Below are positions 1-10,709 of a stretch of 64,000 nucleotides of DNA, piece by piece. Within the stretch, counting starts at the first letter, position 1. Every line of letters starts with the position of its first letter. The DNA lies in the NCBI GenBank assembly GCA_004431415.1, contig QPMI01000210.1, positions 1 through 64,000 on the forward strand. The letters are read 5' to 3'. The notes below the pieces were generated by a model. It was not told the origin of the DNA. It saw nothing but the letters and a program-made list of their open reading frames with translations, and searched no databases. The stretch comes from Cyanophora paradoxa (taxonomy: Eukaryota; Glaucocystophyceae; Cyanophorales; Cyanophoraceae). Made by a program: the position numbers and the translations under genes.

Positions 1-255
1 GGTCCTTGCCTTCGACGAGGCCGGCGGGCAGGTCCCCGCCCCCCGCCCCGCCCCCACCTCCGGCCCCGCCTCCGCCTCCGGCTCCAAGCCCCCGCCCCGC
101 GGCCGCTTCTAGCCTCGTCGCGCCGCGCCGCCGCCGTCGGCGAACGCTTGCTCTCGCGATCGGACGTGCCAGCGGGGCGAATGCACCGTAGAACCATGCT
201 GCTGCTCCTGCTGCTGCTGCAGGGGCCCGCCTGTGCGCACTGTTCAGAGTCCTAG
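1..255 (+). CDS. possible 3' end of an unidentified gene (partial)
   Basis: A short open segment at the left edge reads VLAFDEAGG, followed by a C-rich stretch that looks like the short introns elsewhere in this window (begins GTCCCCGCC, ends TTCTAG). A second segment reads on through SRSDVPAGRM to a stop at about 255. The only evidence is the intron-like C skew and the protein-like composition. No family is recognisable and most of the gene would lie outside the window. Confidence 0.25.
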   Translation, partial: GPCLRRGRRAGPRPPPRPHLRPRLRLRLQAPAPRPLLASSRRAAAVGERLLSRSDVPAGRMHRRTMLLLLLLLQGPACAHCSES

Positions 256-654
256 GGCGCCTGCAGCCTAGGCCTGCAGGCTGCAGCTGCAGCTGCTCGT
301 CTAAGGTGAGCACGTGCAACGAAAGGTCGCGAGAACACGGCCGGTCGGATAAGGAAAAGAACACTTCCACAACTTGGGACCACAAGTGCACGTGCGCCGG
401 GCCGCCGGGGGCCGGCCGCGGCGCCGGCACACGACAGGGAGCACGCACCCGAAGCGCTTAGAGCTCAGCAAGGTGAAGCCTTGAAGACGCACGCTGTCTT
501 CGCTGGATCGACCGGCAGTTGGGTCATACTTTCGGACGTCGACGCGTACATCGCGCGACTGGTCCGCGGCCGACCTGTCGCTGGAATGCCTCCTTTCGGC
601 ACTAACTGCGCGCTTTCATCCGCCAGATCGCCAGTCACGGCTGCAGGGCGCGGG
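256..654. other. upstream region of the Rieske gene
   Basis: No convincing gene. It holds a run of CTG/CAG trinucleotides, several CTGCAG palindromes around 240-300, and one of two copies of GAAGCCTTGAAGACGCA (about 476-492). The other copy lies at about 904-920, inside the first intron of the Rieske gene. This is probably its 5' leader and promoter. Confidence 0.4.
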
Positions 655-3286
655 ATGGCCGCTTGCAATTGCGCCATGTTTTGCGGGGCGGCCGCGGCCG
701 CGACAGCTGTCCGGCCGGCTGCCTCGTTCCCTGCTTCCGCCGTCTCGGATCGGCTCATCGACGCTCCGCCGAGTCGCCTGCCACCGCCGCTGGCCAGGCC
801 TAATCGCCGCGCCTTTTTCGCGGGAACGGCGCGTGCGAATAGCCGCAGCTTCGCCGCGGCCAGTGCGTGTCTCTTTCTATCAGATCGTATGCAATGCGAT
901 CTCTGAAGCCTTGAAGACGCAGGCCTGTCCGAGTCTGGGTCGTCGGCCGCGGCCGTCGTCGTAGGGGCGCGGGCTGAGTTCGACGAGACGAAAGCCGCAG
1001 TCCCCAAGGCGCAGCAGGAGGCGGATGCGGAGGACCGCGAGGTCTGGGAGGAAACGGCGGCGGCGCCGGTCGTCGCGTTCGACTGGCGCAAACACTGGTA
1101 TCCGGTGGTCAGCGAACCCGCCCCGCCCCTCCTCCCTTCTCGGCGTCGAGTGCGGCGCCTCTGCAGACGTTCGTGGAGGACTTCCCGGCGGGCGTGCCGG
1201 TGCGCTTCTCGCTCTTCGACGAGCCGCTCGTCCTCTGGTCGGCGGCGGACGGGGCGATCCGCTGCGTGGCGGACCGCTGCCCGCACCGCGCCGTGCCCCT
1301 CTCCGAGGGCCGCGTCGTCCCCGAGGGCGAGCCCGGCGCCGGCACCCTCGAGTGCGGCTACCACGTGCGGCCCCGCCCCTCGCCCCCTCGCCCCCTTCCC
1401 CCCTTCCCCCCCCTCCCCCCCCCCCAACCCTCCTCCCCCCCCCGCCCACCCCCGTCCCCCTCCCCCCCCTTTCCCCTTCAAATTCATCCCCCGACCGGCT
1501 CTGACCCCGCGCCGTCGCAGGGCTGGCAGTTTAACGGTGCCGCCCGCCGCTCCCCCGGCCCTTCCCCGGCGACCCTCGGAGGGGAGGCGAGGTGAGGCGG
1601 GGCGCGGGGCGCAGGGGCGGGCGAGTGCACGCGGATCCCGCAGCTGCCGGCCGGCGTGGCGGTGAACGGGCGGCGGGCGTGCGCGGCGGCGCACGCGGTG
1701 GCGGTGCGGCAGGGGGTGGTCTTCGTGTGGGGCGAGGCGGGGGCGGCGGGCGACGAGTCTTCGATCCCGACGTCGGAGCTGCTCGAGCGGGCGGACATGG
1801 CCTGCGTCGACGTCGTCCGCGACCTGTCCGCCCGCCCCGCCCCCGCCCCGCCCCGCCCCCCGCCCCCGCCGCCGACGCGGGGCCGGCTGCAGGCCGTACG
1901 ACTACAACGTGCTGGTGGAGAACATCCTGGACCCGACGCACGTCCCCTTCGCGCACCACAACACGCCGCAGGGGAACCGCTACGCCTCGGGGCCCCTGAC
2001 CCTCTCCTTCACGGAGCGGCCCGGGCCCGACGGCCGCGGCCTCTTCAAGGCCGCCATCGCCTTCGGCCTCCAGGGCCGCGACCGGTGCGCCCGCCTCGCG
2101 ACCGCCGGCTGCATGCGCACCTCCGCGCGGCGATGCCTTCCCCGGCCCCCAGCGCCGACTCGGGCAACTTCCTCTACTTCCGACCGCCCGTCATGGGGGG
2201 CTACAACTACAGGCCCGCCCCGCCCCCTCGGAGCCCCTCCGCCAGCTGCAGGCCGCCGATCGTGGCGACGGGCGGCTGCGCAGGTTCCCGTTCGGGGAGG
2301 GCGGCTCGGTGGTGTACATGGTGCCCCTCGGCCACGGCCGCTCGCGCGTCCTCGCCCGGTGCGCATGCGCGGCGCCGGGGGGCCGCGCGGGGCGGCGGGG
2401 AGGGGGCGAGGGGGCGGGGGCAGCTTCCCCCGCAACTTCAAGAAGGAGGAGCTCCTCCGCAGGCCCCGCTTCGTCGACCACATGGAGCGGCGCGCCCCGC
2501 CGCCCCCGCCCCCGGCGCCGGCCGCCGCGCTCGTTGACGGGCCGCCGGCAGGAACCTGCTGCTGGACCAGGACCTCGTGCTCCTCATCGAGCAGGAGGCG
2601 CGCCTCCGCCCCGGGGGGTACGACTGGCGCCGCGAGTGGCACATGCCGGCCCCCTGCGACGCCTTCGTCGCCGCCTTCCGCCTCTGGATGGAGTCGGCGC
2701 GCCCCCGCCCCGCGCCCCGCGCCCAGGGCCGGCCTCTGACCGCGCGGCCGCCCGGCGGCAGGCGTGGGCGACGATGCCGAAGCAGGGGCGGGGCGGGGGC
2801 GGTGGGGCCGGGGCGCCTCGGCGGGGCAGCGGGAGGTGCTGGACCGGTACGAGCAGCACGTGCGGCTCTGCAGCAGCTGCTCCGCCGCCCTCCGCGCCAT
2901 CCAGCTCGCCCAGCAGGGCCTCGCCGCCGCCGCCCTCGCCCTCCTCGCCTCCGCCGCCCTCTACGGCCGCGTCGGGCCCGTCCCCGAGGCCGCCGCCGCC
3001 GCCGCCCCGGCCTTCGCCGCCGGGGCCACGCTCCTCGCGCTCGCCTGCGCCGCGGCGCTGCCGCCCCTCCGCGCCCTCGAGAAGCGCTTCTTCTACTTCC
3101 CCGAGGGGCGCGACAAGAGCCGGTGCGCGCCTCCCGCCAGAGCCCGCCCGCTAAGTGCAGGCCTAGGCCTATAGCTAGGTTGACCCACGCGAGGCGCACC
3201 CCGCCGCCCGCAGCCTGCCGGCCACACGCAAGGAGCTCAGCGTGGTCCGCGCCCGCGCCGCTGCCGCCGCCAAGAAGCAGGAGTAG
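655..3286 (+). CDS. Rieske [2Fe-2S] oxygenase, pheophorbide a oxygenase/TIC55 family
   Basis: The protein resembles plastid Rieske non-haem iron oxygenases (PaO, TIC55, PTC52), which act on chlorophyll catabolites or sit in plastid envelope complexes. Exons carry the Rieske cluster ligands (ADRCPHRAVPL at about 1272-1303, then LECGYH joined across an intron to GWQFNG), the mononuclear-iron facial triad region (ENILDPTHVPFAHH, about 1918-1962) and a C-terminal CSSC pair (about 2870-2882). Those are the three hallmarks of the PaO/TIC55 group. A hydrophobic Ala/Leu-rich segment near the C-terminus could be a membrane anchor. The chosen start at 655 gives an Ala/Arg/Ser-rich N-terminus that looks like a transit peptide; it joins at a phase-1 GTGCGT intron to the conserved body. 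About ten C-rich introns interrupt the gene. Family assignment is firm; which member it is cannot be decided. Confidence 0.85.
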
Positions 3287-4013
3287 AGTCCGCGGCCGGG
3301 ATCCGCGCGCTGCTGTGGTGTCTCGGGGCGGCTCGCGATCGTGTACACGTACCAGTCCTGCATTAGATTAAATTCAATGATTGATTTTCCGAGCTCAGAG
3401 AGATCTCGGATCCTGACCCCTCAGAAGATTTTAGGCTCCAATCTCATCGGCTTTGATGCGCTCGTGTATTCTACGAAATTCTCGCTGTAGTGATTCTTCT
3501 GAATTTGTAATTTGTAACTCAGTGTACAGTATTGCCATGGCCAGGCCTAGGTTGTGTGATTGACTTTGCGACTCGGCGAATGTAATCGCGATATTGACTC
3601 GGCGAAATCGCTGTTGCAATGACATGATTTTCAAGTTTAGGCCCCTTTTGTCGTTGTCCGCAAGCCCCGGCCCTCGAATCGATGACTAGTTCTAGTTTCG
3701 ATCATAAGTTGGTACTCGAACTCGAGCTATAGCGCTCGAGATCTAGATTGTTGACCAGGCCAGCGGCACGTGCACTGATCATGAGCCTCGTAGTCATGAT
3801 CCGGGGATCCGATGACCAGATCATCGGATCTAGAGACTCAGTGACAAATTACCAAGTTGCTTCCAGCTGCAGGGCTGCGAGCTTGTCAACGTCCGGGGCT
3901 AACGGTGCACGTGCGCATGCACGTGGAACTTCGGAAGTTGCTTCAGTACTCAAAATTCTATGACTCAGCCTCGCGATCGGGCCGCAGCCGCGTGCGGCTG
4001 GCTGGCTGGCCGT

Positions 4014-4044
<31 letters not shown>
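4014..4044. repeat. poly(G) tract
   Basis: 31 consecutive G residues, followed by a GGGGA-type purine run. It is outside any recognised intron, unlike most other homopolymer runs in the window. It may be an assembly weak point. Confidence 0.9.
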
Positions 4045-4045
<1 letters not shown>

Positions 4046-4220
4046 GGGGAGGGGAGGGGGGCCTTTATAGGCCTGTGCGAGGAGGGCGGCGGCGGCGGCG
4101 GCCTGCAGCTGATCATGAGCATGCACGCGCGGGAGGGGAAGGCCCACGGCGTTCAGGCGTGGCGGCGCCGGCGGCGCGGGGCGTGGACGGGAAGCCCACG
4201 GCGCGAATGCGCATATGCAT

Positions 4221-4364
4221 TGTTGCGTGCAGTGTGAGGACCCGGGATGATTCGGGGAATCACTAGCCTCTCGCGAGATGGCCTATTGGTAGAACTGCCG
4301 CCTTGACACCCCTTAGTCGTTGGTTCGACTCCGGCTGGGTCCGGGTCGCAACGCGTCCATAACA
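4221..4364 (+). repeat. 144-bp direct repeat, copy 1, containing a tRNA-like sequence
   Basis: Identical base for base to 4676-4819. It holds a good Pol III A box (TGGCCTATTGG, 4279-4289) and B box (GGTTCGACTCC, 4322-4332) at the spacing of an intronless tRNA. T33 precedes a TGA at the anticodon position. The 3' acceptor strand TGGGTCC (4336-4342) would pair with GGACCCG, but that lies at 4238-4244, about 34 nt too far upstream. The anticodon stem does not pair. This suggests a tRNA-derived repeat or degenerate tRNA rather than a working tRNA. Confidence 0.6.
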
Positions 4365-4675
4365 TGGGGGCTGCTAACGGACCTGGTTCGACTCCCGACG
4401 AGGGATAGACCGGGCTTCGAATCCCACGCGGGGCGCTAGGAAGCGCTGGCTGAGGGCCGCTGCATCGCGGTACCCCGATAAGCCCGGCACCTGCATCGGT
4501 GGCCGCCGAAGAGCCTAGAAACTGCGCGCACGGAAAAAAGCGGCAGTTGCGGCTGTGTGAAGTGGGTGTCACGTGCGGCATGTGACCGAGGTTGAGATCG
4601 CGAGTTGTGAGGTGAAATGCAGCAATGGAACCGCACGGAAGGATCTCGGGGTCGAGATCACCGTGGCGGGGGGGA

Positions 4676-4819
4676 TGTTGCGTGCAGTGTGAGGACCCGG
4701 GATGATTCGGGGAATCACTAGCCTCTCGCGAGATGGCCTATTGGTAGAACTGCCGCCTTGACACCCCTTAGTCGTTGGTTCGACTCCGGCTGGGTCCGGG
4801 TCGCAACGCGTCCATAACA
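4676..4819 (+). repeat. 144-bp direct repeat, copy 2, containing a tRNA-like sequence
   Basis: Perfect copy of 4221-4364, 455 bp downstream in the same orientation. The DNA between the copies contains two further B-box-like strings (GGTTCGACTCC at about 4383-4393 and GCTTCGAATCC near 4412), so the segment looks like a patchwork of tRNA fragments. Zero divergence implies a recent duplication, gene conversion or an assembly artefact. Confidence 0.6.
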
Positions 4820-6133
4820 GCATGCGCAGCTGTACATGCGCATGCAGCCGCAGTCGCGATTGCGCATGCGATCGATATCGGCGACGCCCAGGCCCTGCAG
4901 CTGAAGGATCGCGATCGGATCCGGAGCCTCGCGGCCGGCGCCCCCCAACCGGGATCCTCGGCCACGCGCGGTGTTAACGTTAACGTTCAAGGAACGTCGA
5001 CAGTCGACTCGCGGCCAGCCCCGGGCCCGGCCGCGGCGCCGGCGCGGCCCAGCGCTAGCCGCGGCTGATGAGCCGCTTCAAGCGCTAGCCCGCTTGAGCC
5101 AGGCTCAGCCAGCTTGCAATTGCAATTTTTGTGACTCGGACGCGCGTCACACATATGTATATGCACGAGACGCGGTTAAATTCGAAAATTTTTCGAGTTC
5201 CGATTTCGAACAGGGGCTTTGAAACGGTGATCAGTTGGGGCCGCGTGGGGGGTACGGTACCGTCGGAAACTTAAAACCACTCTACAGACTTAGCGCTTTC
5301 GTAGTTTTATAGCAAGCGATCGCGAAGAAAGCACGCGACGCGTACGGTACGTCAGCTGCGGTCAGCACTAGTACTGACTCAGCAGGCGCGTCGACGTCGT
5401 CACTGACTCGTCAGCAAGCTTGCAATTGCGACCCAAAACTTATGACTCTTATCCTACACGCAGCGACGTCGACGAAACTTAATCCAACGCGAACGTCGAC
5501 CCCACTGGGCCAGCAGCGCTCATCGGATCTGCGGGCCTGGGAGGCTGGGACTGCGGCTGCTTCTCCGATTGCATGCACGTGCGCACGCGTGCAGCTGCCG
5601 ACAAGCTTGAGCTTCATCAGCTAGCGCGCCGGCGCCGCAGCCGCTATAGCTGTAGCCGTTGAGCGCTGGTCCCGACTAGTACTCCCAAGCAGCAGCTGCA
5701 GGATTCGATCAGCGCCGGAGGATTCCCTTCGCTCAGGCGCGTTTACGTTATTCAGCCACCGGTACCGTACGCGTCTCTGGAATCTGGATTGCGAAACTGC
5801 AGCCGTCAGAGAGCCCTTGGCGCCGTTGCCAAGTTGGCGGCCTGCTGCGGTTGCGCCCACCCGATAAATCTGGATTGAGAGCTGCACCTGCAGCTGTGCA
5901 GTTGTCAGCACGGCAAGCGGAGAACTCCAGAAGCTAGCGCTTTAGAAGCGCGCGCGCCCACGTGCACGTGCACTGCAGCCTAAGGCCGCCACCCAGGACC
6001 CTCAGAGTTGCAGTTTGAAGCAGCTAGAACCCGCCACAGCGTTATCCTAGAGATAGCGGATCCAATCGCAACAGCTGCATCTTCAACAGCTCCAAGACCT
6101 CACGCGCAAACGCTGGCGCCCTCGGGTTCGCGG

Positions 6134-7169
6134 ATGAGGTCGAGGCACAAGACGCATTCGCGCCGCGATCGCAAGTCCAAGCTCCTCGTGGTGAGATCTG
6201 AGCCTCGGCGGGCGTGGAGGGGCGGGGCAGGGCGGGGCACGCTGACGCGTGGGGGGCGGGGCGGCGGGGGCAGGTGGACGACATGGCGATGAACCGCCTC
6301 GTGTGCTCCCGCCTCGCGTCGGACGCCCTCAGGAGGGAGGGGCTCGCCGACCGCGTCGACGTCGAGGCGCCTCCGCCCCGCCCCCGCCCCCGCCCCTCCC
6401 GCCGCCCCTCACCAGCGCCGGCGCCCCTCACTCAGGTCGCCGCCGACGGCTTCGACGTCGTCGAGGCGTACCGCAGGGGCGAGCGCTACAGCCTCATCCT
6501 GAGTGCGCCCCCGCCCGGCGTCCCCGCCGCCCGGCCCGGCGCCCCCGCCCGAGCTCGAGCGCGCCCTGACCGTCGACCGCGACCGGCCGCCCCCGCCCTG
6601 CTCCAACCCCAAAGTGGACCTCGAGATGGTGCGCGGATGGCGTGCGGCCGGGGCGAGGGGGGGCGGGGCGGGGCGGCGCTGAGGCGGGGCGGGGCCCGAG
6701 GTGCAGCCGCGGCTGGACGGGATGTCGGCGTGCCGGGGGATCCGGGACCTGGTGGCCCTGGGGCGGCCCTCCGTGCGCACCGCCCCGTGCTTCTCCTCGC
6801 GGCGCCACCGGGGCGAGCTCGCGTCGGAGTGCGGGTGGGAGGAGGGGGCGGGGGCGGCGGGGGCCGGCCCCGGCAGCTCCTCCGAGTCGGAGTCGGACTC
6901 GGAGGAGGCGGAGCCGCCGGTCATCCTCGCCTGGAGCTCCGCCCCCGAGCTCCTCCAGCAGCGGCCCAACGACGCCGCCCTCTTCGAGTCCGCCCCGCCC
7001 CCCGCCCCCCCGCCCCCGCGCCCCCGGGCCCCGCCCCTCACCGCCCCGCCTCCGCAGCGGCACCCTTCCCAAGCAGCTGCGCGCCGAGCAGCTGGCGGCG
7101 GTGGCGCAGCTGCTCCGCGAGCGGCAGCAGCGCCGCGCTCAGCGCAGCGCCGGCACGTCCAACCGATGA
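6134..7169 (+). CDS. response-regulator receiver (REC) domain protein
   Basis: Spliced exons give a CheY-like receiver domain, the phosphoacceptor module of two-component relays. KLLV joins VDDMAMNRLVCSRL (acidic pocket DD); DRVD joins VAADGFDVVEAYRRGERY; SLIL joins MDLEMPRLDGMSACRGIR, supplying the phosphorylatable Asp in MDLEMP; the last exon carries LPKQLRAEQL, with the conserved Lys. All joins use GT-AG introns in phase. An acidic Ser/Glu-rich insert lies in the C-terminal half of the domain (about 6838-6915). The ATG at 6134 leaves a short basic N-terminus. No output or histidine-kinase domain is visible, so this is a stand-alone receiver. The downstream 330 bp is pyrimidine-rich and probably 3' UTR. 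Confidence 0.75.
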
Positions 7170-8129
7170 CCGCCCCCGCCCCCGGCCTCCCCCCGCTCCT
7201 CCCCGAGCTCCCCTCTCCCGAGCCGCGTCCGCCGTCTCCTCCGCCCCCGCCACGAGCGTCCCCCCTGTCTCCCCGTCGCCCTCCTTCGAATCCCTCTGTC
7301 CGAGCCGGCCCCGTGCCCCTCCCTCGCCCCCTGACAACCCCTGACGCGCGCCCCCGAGCGAGGCCCCGGCCGCCTTGGCCAGATTCCTTCCCCCAAGCAC
7401 CCCTCACGCTTCTTTCCGCGCCCCCGGCCCCCTCCCCGTCTCCGGGACCGCCCCAATGCCGATGCCACTCCAGAGTCTTTCTTTCCCATCACTGATGCAT
7501 GTATTCGTGCGCCGCTATAACTTCAATTGCAGGGCTTAGTGAGAGCCTATTTCACCATGTATTAGAGCGTGGCCACCCCACCATGGCCACCCGGGCACTA
7601 CAGTAGTACAAGTAGCCCCGTCGAGACGACAGCATCCGTGTTGTACATGTTGTTCTTCGGCTCCGGTCACAATGTAATTTTGTATTTGCATCTGCAGTTA
7701 TCCGCGTTTGGTTAGTTGACGTCGAGGATATTTCAGTATCTCAGTATCAATCAATCAAGCGTAGAAATAGTACTAGGATACGTGTTGTTCCACCGCGATA
7801 TGCGAGTGAGTTAGGAATTCAATTAATGGAGAAATGCGAATCCGACACTGCGCATGCCAGTGCGACAGCGATCACGATAGACGCGGAGCCGCATATGCAA
7901 ATGCACACGAAATCAGACCAATTATTAACTGCAAGGACAACCGCCGGACAACCTGCAGCTGGCAGTATCTGACAGCAAGACTCGTGTGACAAAAATGGCA
8001 CAGATCTAGAGAGATGAAATGGGAGGGGCCCGGGGAAGGGGGGCGGGGAAGGGGGGAGCGGGGCGGGAGTGGGGGGGGGGGGGGGGGGGAGGGGGGGGGG
8101 CGCGGGGGGCGGGTGGTACACAGCGGGCG
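7170..8129. other. intergenic region between two converging genes
   Basis: The first 330 bp is CT-rich (likely 3' UTR of the receiver gene). The middle (7500-8000) is unusually balanced in base composition, and I find no gene in it. The end is G-rich with runs of 19 and 10 G (8071-8089, 8091-8100) and is likely the 3' flank of the minus-strand coiled-coil gene. Confidence 0.5.
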
Positions 8130-9827
8130 CTAGTGGTGCTGGGCGATGGCGACGCCGTCGTAGTAGCGGGGCGGCTGGGCGCGGGCCTCGGGCGTCGCCT
8201 CGCTGCCGGCGGCGTACGAGGCCGGCGAGGAGAAGCCGCGCTGCCCGAGCGGCGGCGTCGGCGGCGGCGGCGAGTCGCGCTCGCCGCCGCCGAAGGTGCG
8301 CATGATGAACTTGGTGAGGGACATGGACTCCTCGGGGGGCGCCCCCGGGGCGGGGCGCGCGCGGGGTTCGGAGCGCTGCGAGTCGCCGCCCTGGCCGGCC
8401 GCCCGCATCGCCTCCAGCTCGGCCCTCAGCGAGCCGGCCTCCTTCACCAGCCGCCTGCCCCCCGCCCCGCGCCTCGCACGGGCGCACACAAGCGCGCGCG
8501 CACACACAGACAGTCTGGGCGGGACGAAGCGCACCCGTACTCGAGCTTCCAGTCGAGCTCGCGGCCGATGGCCTGGTCGCTCTCGCGCCACGAGGTGCTC
8601 AGCTGGGGCGCGTGCTAGCGCTCAGGCGAGGAGAGCGGAGTGGAGGGCGGGGCGGGGGCACCTGCTGGCGGAGGCGCGCGCACTCGTCCTCGCGGTGCGC
8701 GAGGGCGCGCTTGAGGTCGCGAATCTCGTCGTCCTTCTTCCCCAGCTGCCCCTTGACCTTGACGTGCATGTCCTGCAGGAACTCCTGCATGCTCGCCAGC
8801 GCCTGCTGCGTCTCCCCCACCGACTGCTTCGCCCGCGCGTTCTCCCTGCACCGCCCCTCAGCGCCTCAGCGGCGCCGGCGGGGGCGCGGGGGGCGCGGGG
8901 GGACGGGCCGGAGGAGGTTCTGCTGGGCGTCGAGGGCGTGCTGGCACTCGGCGTCGCGGTGCTGGAGGCGGAGGGAGAGGTCCTCGGCGGCCGCCTGCAG
9001 CTCCTGCGCCGCCCGCTGCGCCTCCAGCAGCTCCTCCCGCAGCGCCGCCGTCTCGCGCGAGCGGCCCTCGAGCTGCTCCTCCATGCTCCTCATCTGCCGC
9101 TCCATCTCCACGATCGCCGCCTCCTTCGCCGCCTCCTGCTTCCGCCGCCCCGCGTACCTCCCGCAGATCTGGCGGCCCCCGCTCAGGCGGCCGGCGGCGG
9201 GGCGGGGGCGGGAGCGGGGCGGGGGCGCCTCGTCGAGGTCCTTGGCCTGCTCCTGCTGCAGGCGCCAGAGGTCGCGCGTCAGCTCGTCCCCCTCCTTCTC
9301 ACCCGCACGCGGCGACTTCTGCTCCGAGCGGAAGCAGCCCGCCACGCTGGCGATGCCGTCGAAGTTCGAGCTGCAGCACGCGTTCAGGATGCCTGCGCCC
9401 CGCAGCGAGGCCTCCACCTCCCCCTGCAGCCGCAGCGAGCGCTGCAGGCGGCTCGCCAGGCTGTGGCTTGTCGCCTCCAGCCGCTCGATCGTCTTCTGCC
9501 GCCCCAGCAGCTTCAGCAGCCGCTCCTTCAGCTCCGTCGCCTCCTGCGCCGCGCGCGCCTCGTTAGCTACCGCTGCCTCACTCGAGCTCGCTGCACGGCG
9601 GGAAGAGCGGCAGCTGCAGGCGCGAGGGGGCGAACCTTTGTCTCGTCCACGGCGCGTATTCGAATCGGAACTGTGACGAGCGTTTCTACATCGCCTGCGC
9701 CCTCGCCTTCTTCGCTCGGCAGGGAGGCCCGAATCGACGAGTCGGGTGTTGCGACCGCGTAGCCTCCGAAGTGCACGGGGGTCAGCGGCGGCTCGACCGG
9801 CCCGGCGGGGATGCGTCCGACCACCAT
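8130..9827 (-). CDS. long coiled-coil protein, function unknown
   Basis: Minus-strand exons encode heptad-rich helices: EATELKERLLKLLGRQKTIE (about 9490-9550), then VEMERQMRSMEEQLEGRS followed by ALREELLEAQ (about 9000-9110), then QEFLQDMHVKVKGQLGKKDD (about 8730-8795). The C-terminus is disordered and contains SMSLTKFIMRTFGG. The predicted first exon starts at the ATG at 9827 (MVVGRIPAGP). Its splice to the coiled-coil body is unresolved: the obvious donor and acceptor leave a one-base phase mismatch, so the start could lie further downstream. No family could be named. Confidence 0.5.
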
Positions 9828-10107
9828 AGCTACGCTCGGCGATGGGATGCTGCACCGTCACAGCCTGCACGTCTGGCCCGCCGCGCGCCCGCTGAGTAAC
9901 GAGCAGCCTAGCCGCACACCAAGACACCTATTCAAAGCAGGAGAGCGGTCTGGGCTGGGCTTCGCGTGTCGTCGGCGCGGTTGAAGTAGTTGGGCTGTAG
10001 TTGAAACAGTAGTTCTTGCACGGGGGTAGACCGATTGCAGGCGCTCCTGTGCTGCGCACGGCAAACGCTAGATAGCACCGCACAGCGCGCGCGCGCGAAG
10101 TCCAGCC

Positions 10108-10506
10108 ATGCCGGCCGAGATCCAGGCGAAGCGCATCAGCATCGAGCCCAACAACTGCCCCATCGATGCGCCGCTGAACCTGGAGGTGGCGTACGAGAGC
10201 AGCGAAGCTATTGCATCGGCGGTCTGGGAGCTCTCCTACCTCGTCGACATGGCCGGCAAGCGGCAGGTCATCGCGCTGGGCTCCGTCGGCCCGCAGGCCG
10301 TGAGCAAGGGCGCCAACAGCTTCAAGTTCTCGGTGCCGGCCATTGACGTGTCAGGCGTGAAGAAGAGCACGCTGGCGAACACGGGCCTGCTGCAGTGCCA
10401 CCTGAAGGCGGGCGCGGAGGAGGTCGTCCAGTTGAACATCGTCACGCAAATCTCGAAGAAGGCCGACGGCTCGCTGCTTCGCACTATGTTCGACCCCCTC
10501 GAATAG
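10108..10506 (+). CDS. small conserved-looking intronless protein, 132 residues
   Basis: A single uninterrupted frame starts at an ATG in a good context (GCCATGCC) and ends in RTMFDPLE. Alternating hydrophobic strands (LNLEVAYES, VWELSYLVDM, FKFSVPAIDV, VVQLNIVTQI) suggest a beta-sandwich. There is no signal peptide or membrane segment. It is the only clearly intronless gene among its intron-rich neighbours. It resembles small conserved eukaryotic proteins of this shape, but I cannot name the family. It is divergent from the coiled-coil gene, with about 280 bp between start codons. Confidence 0.75.
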   Translation: MPAEIQAKRISIEPNNCPIDAPLNLEVAYESSEAIASAVWELSYLVDMAGKRQVIALGSVGPQAVSKGANSFKFSVPAIDVSGVKKSTLANTGLLQCHLKAGAEEVVQLNIVTQISKKADGSLLRTMFDPLE

Positions 10507-10709
10507 CCCCCGCTGTCTCCCCGCGGTTCGAGCGCGCCCGCCGCCGCACGCCGTCTTGTGCTCCCCGCCCACCTCTGTCCGCCCTCTCCGCCCCTGCGCT
10601 GCTGCGTACCACGTCGTATGCCCATATAATAACAGGTTGCTATGATACAATTACCAGCAGCGCGCAGGCGGGGGTCCCTGGAGCGGCCCGGCGGGAGCGG
10701 CGGGGGCGG

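Larger units (their letters stand above)
3287..6133. other. gene-poor, palindrome-dense intergenic region
   Basis: No open frame here resembles a protein. Base composition is less GC-rich than in the genes. The stretch is crowded with short perfect palindromes (GATC, AGCT, TGCA, GCGC and CGCG cores; ACTAGT, GAGCTC, CTGCAG, TGATCA hexamers). It contains a 31-base G run (4014-4044) and the two 144-bp tRNA-like repeats listed separately. I see no transposase or terminal inverted repeats in it. Confidence 0.6.

Noticed and set aside
465-1694. Long minus-strand open frame of 409 codons
   Set aside because: It runs antisense across the Rieske exons and C-rich introns; its Arg/Gly/Pro composition is just the mirror of GC-rich DNA, with no family motif.
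4279-4343. Functional tRNA gene
   Set aside because: A and B boxes are good, but the anticodon stem does not pair and the acceptor 5' strand is displaced by 34 nt, so I list it only as tRNA-like.
8296-9762. Plus-strand 488-codon open frame
   Set aside because: Mirror of the minus-strand coiled-coil gene; it is Leu/Arg-rich without a recognisable domain, while the minus strand shows heptads and splice sites.
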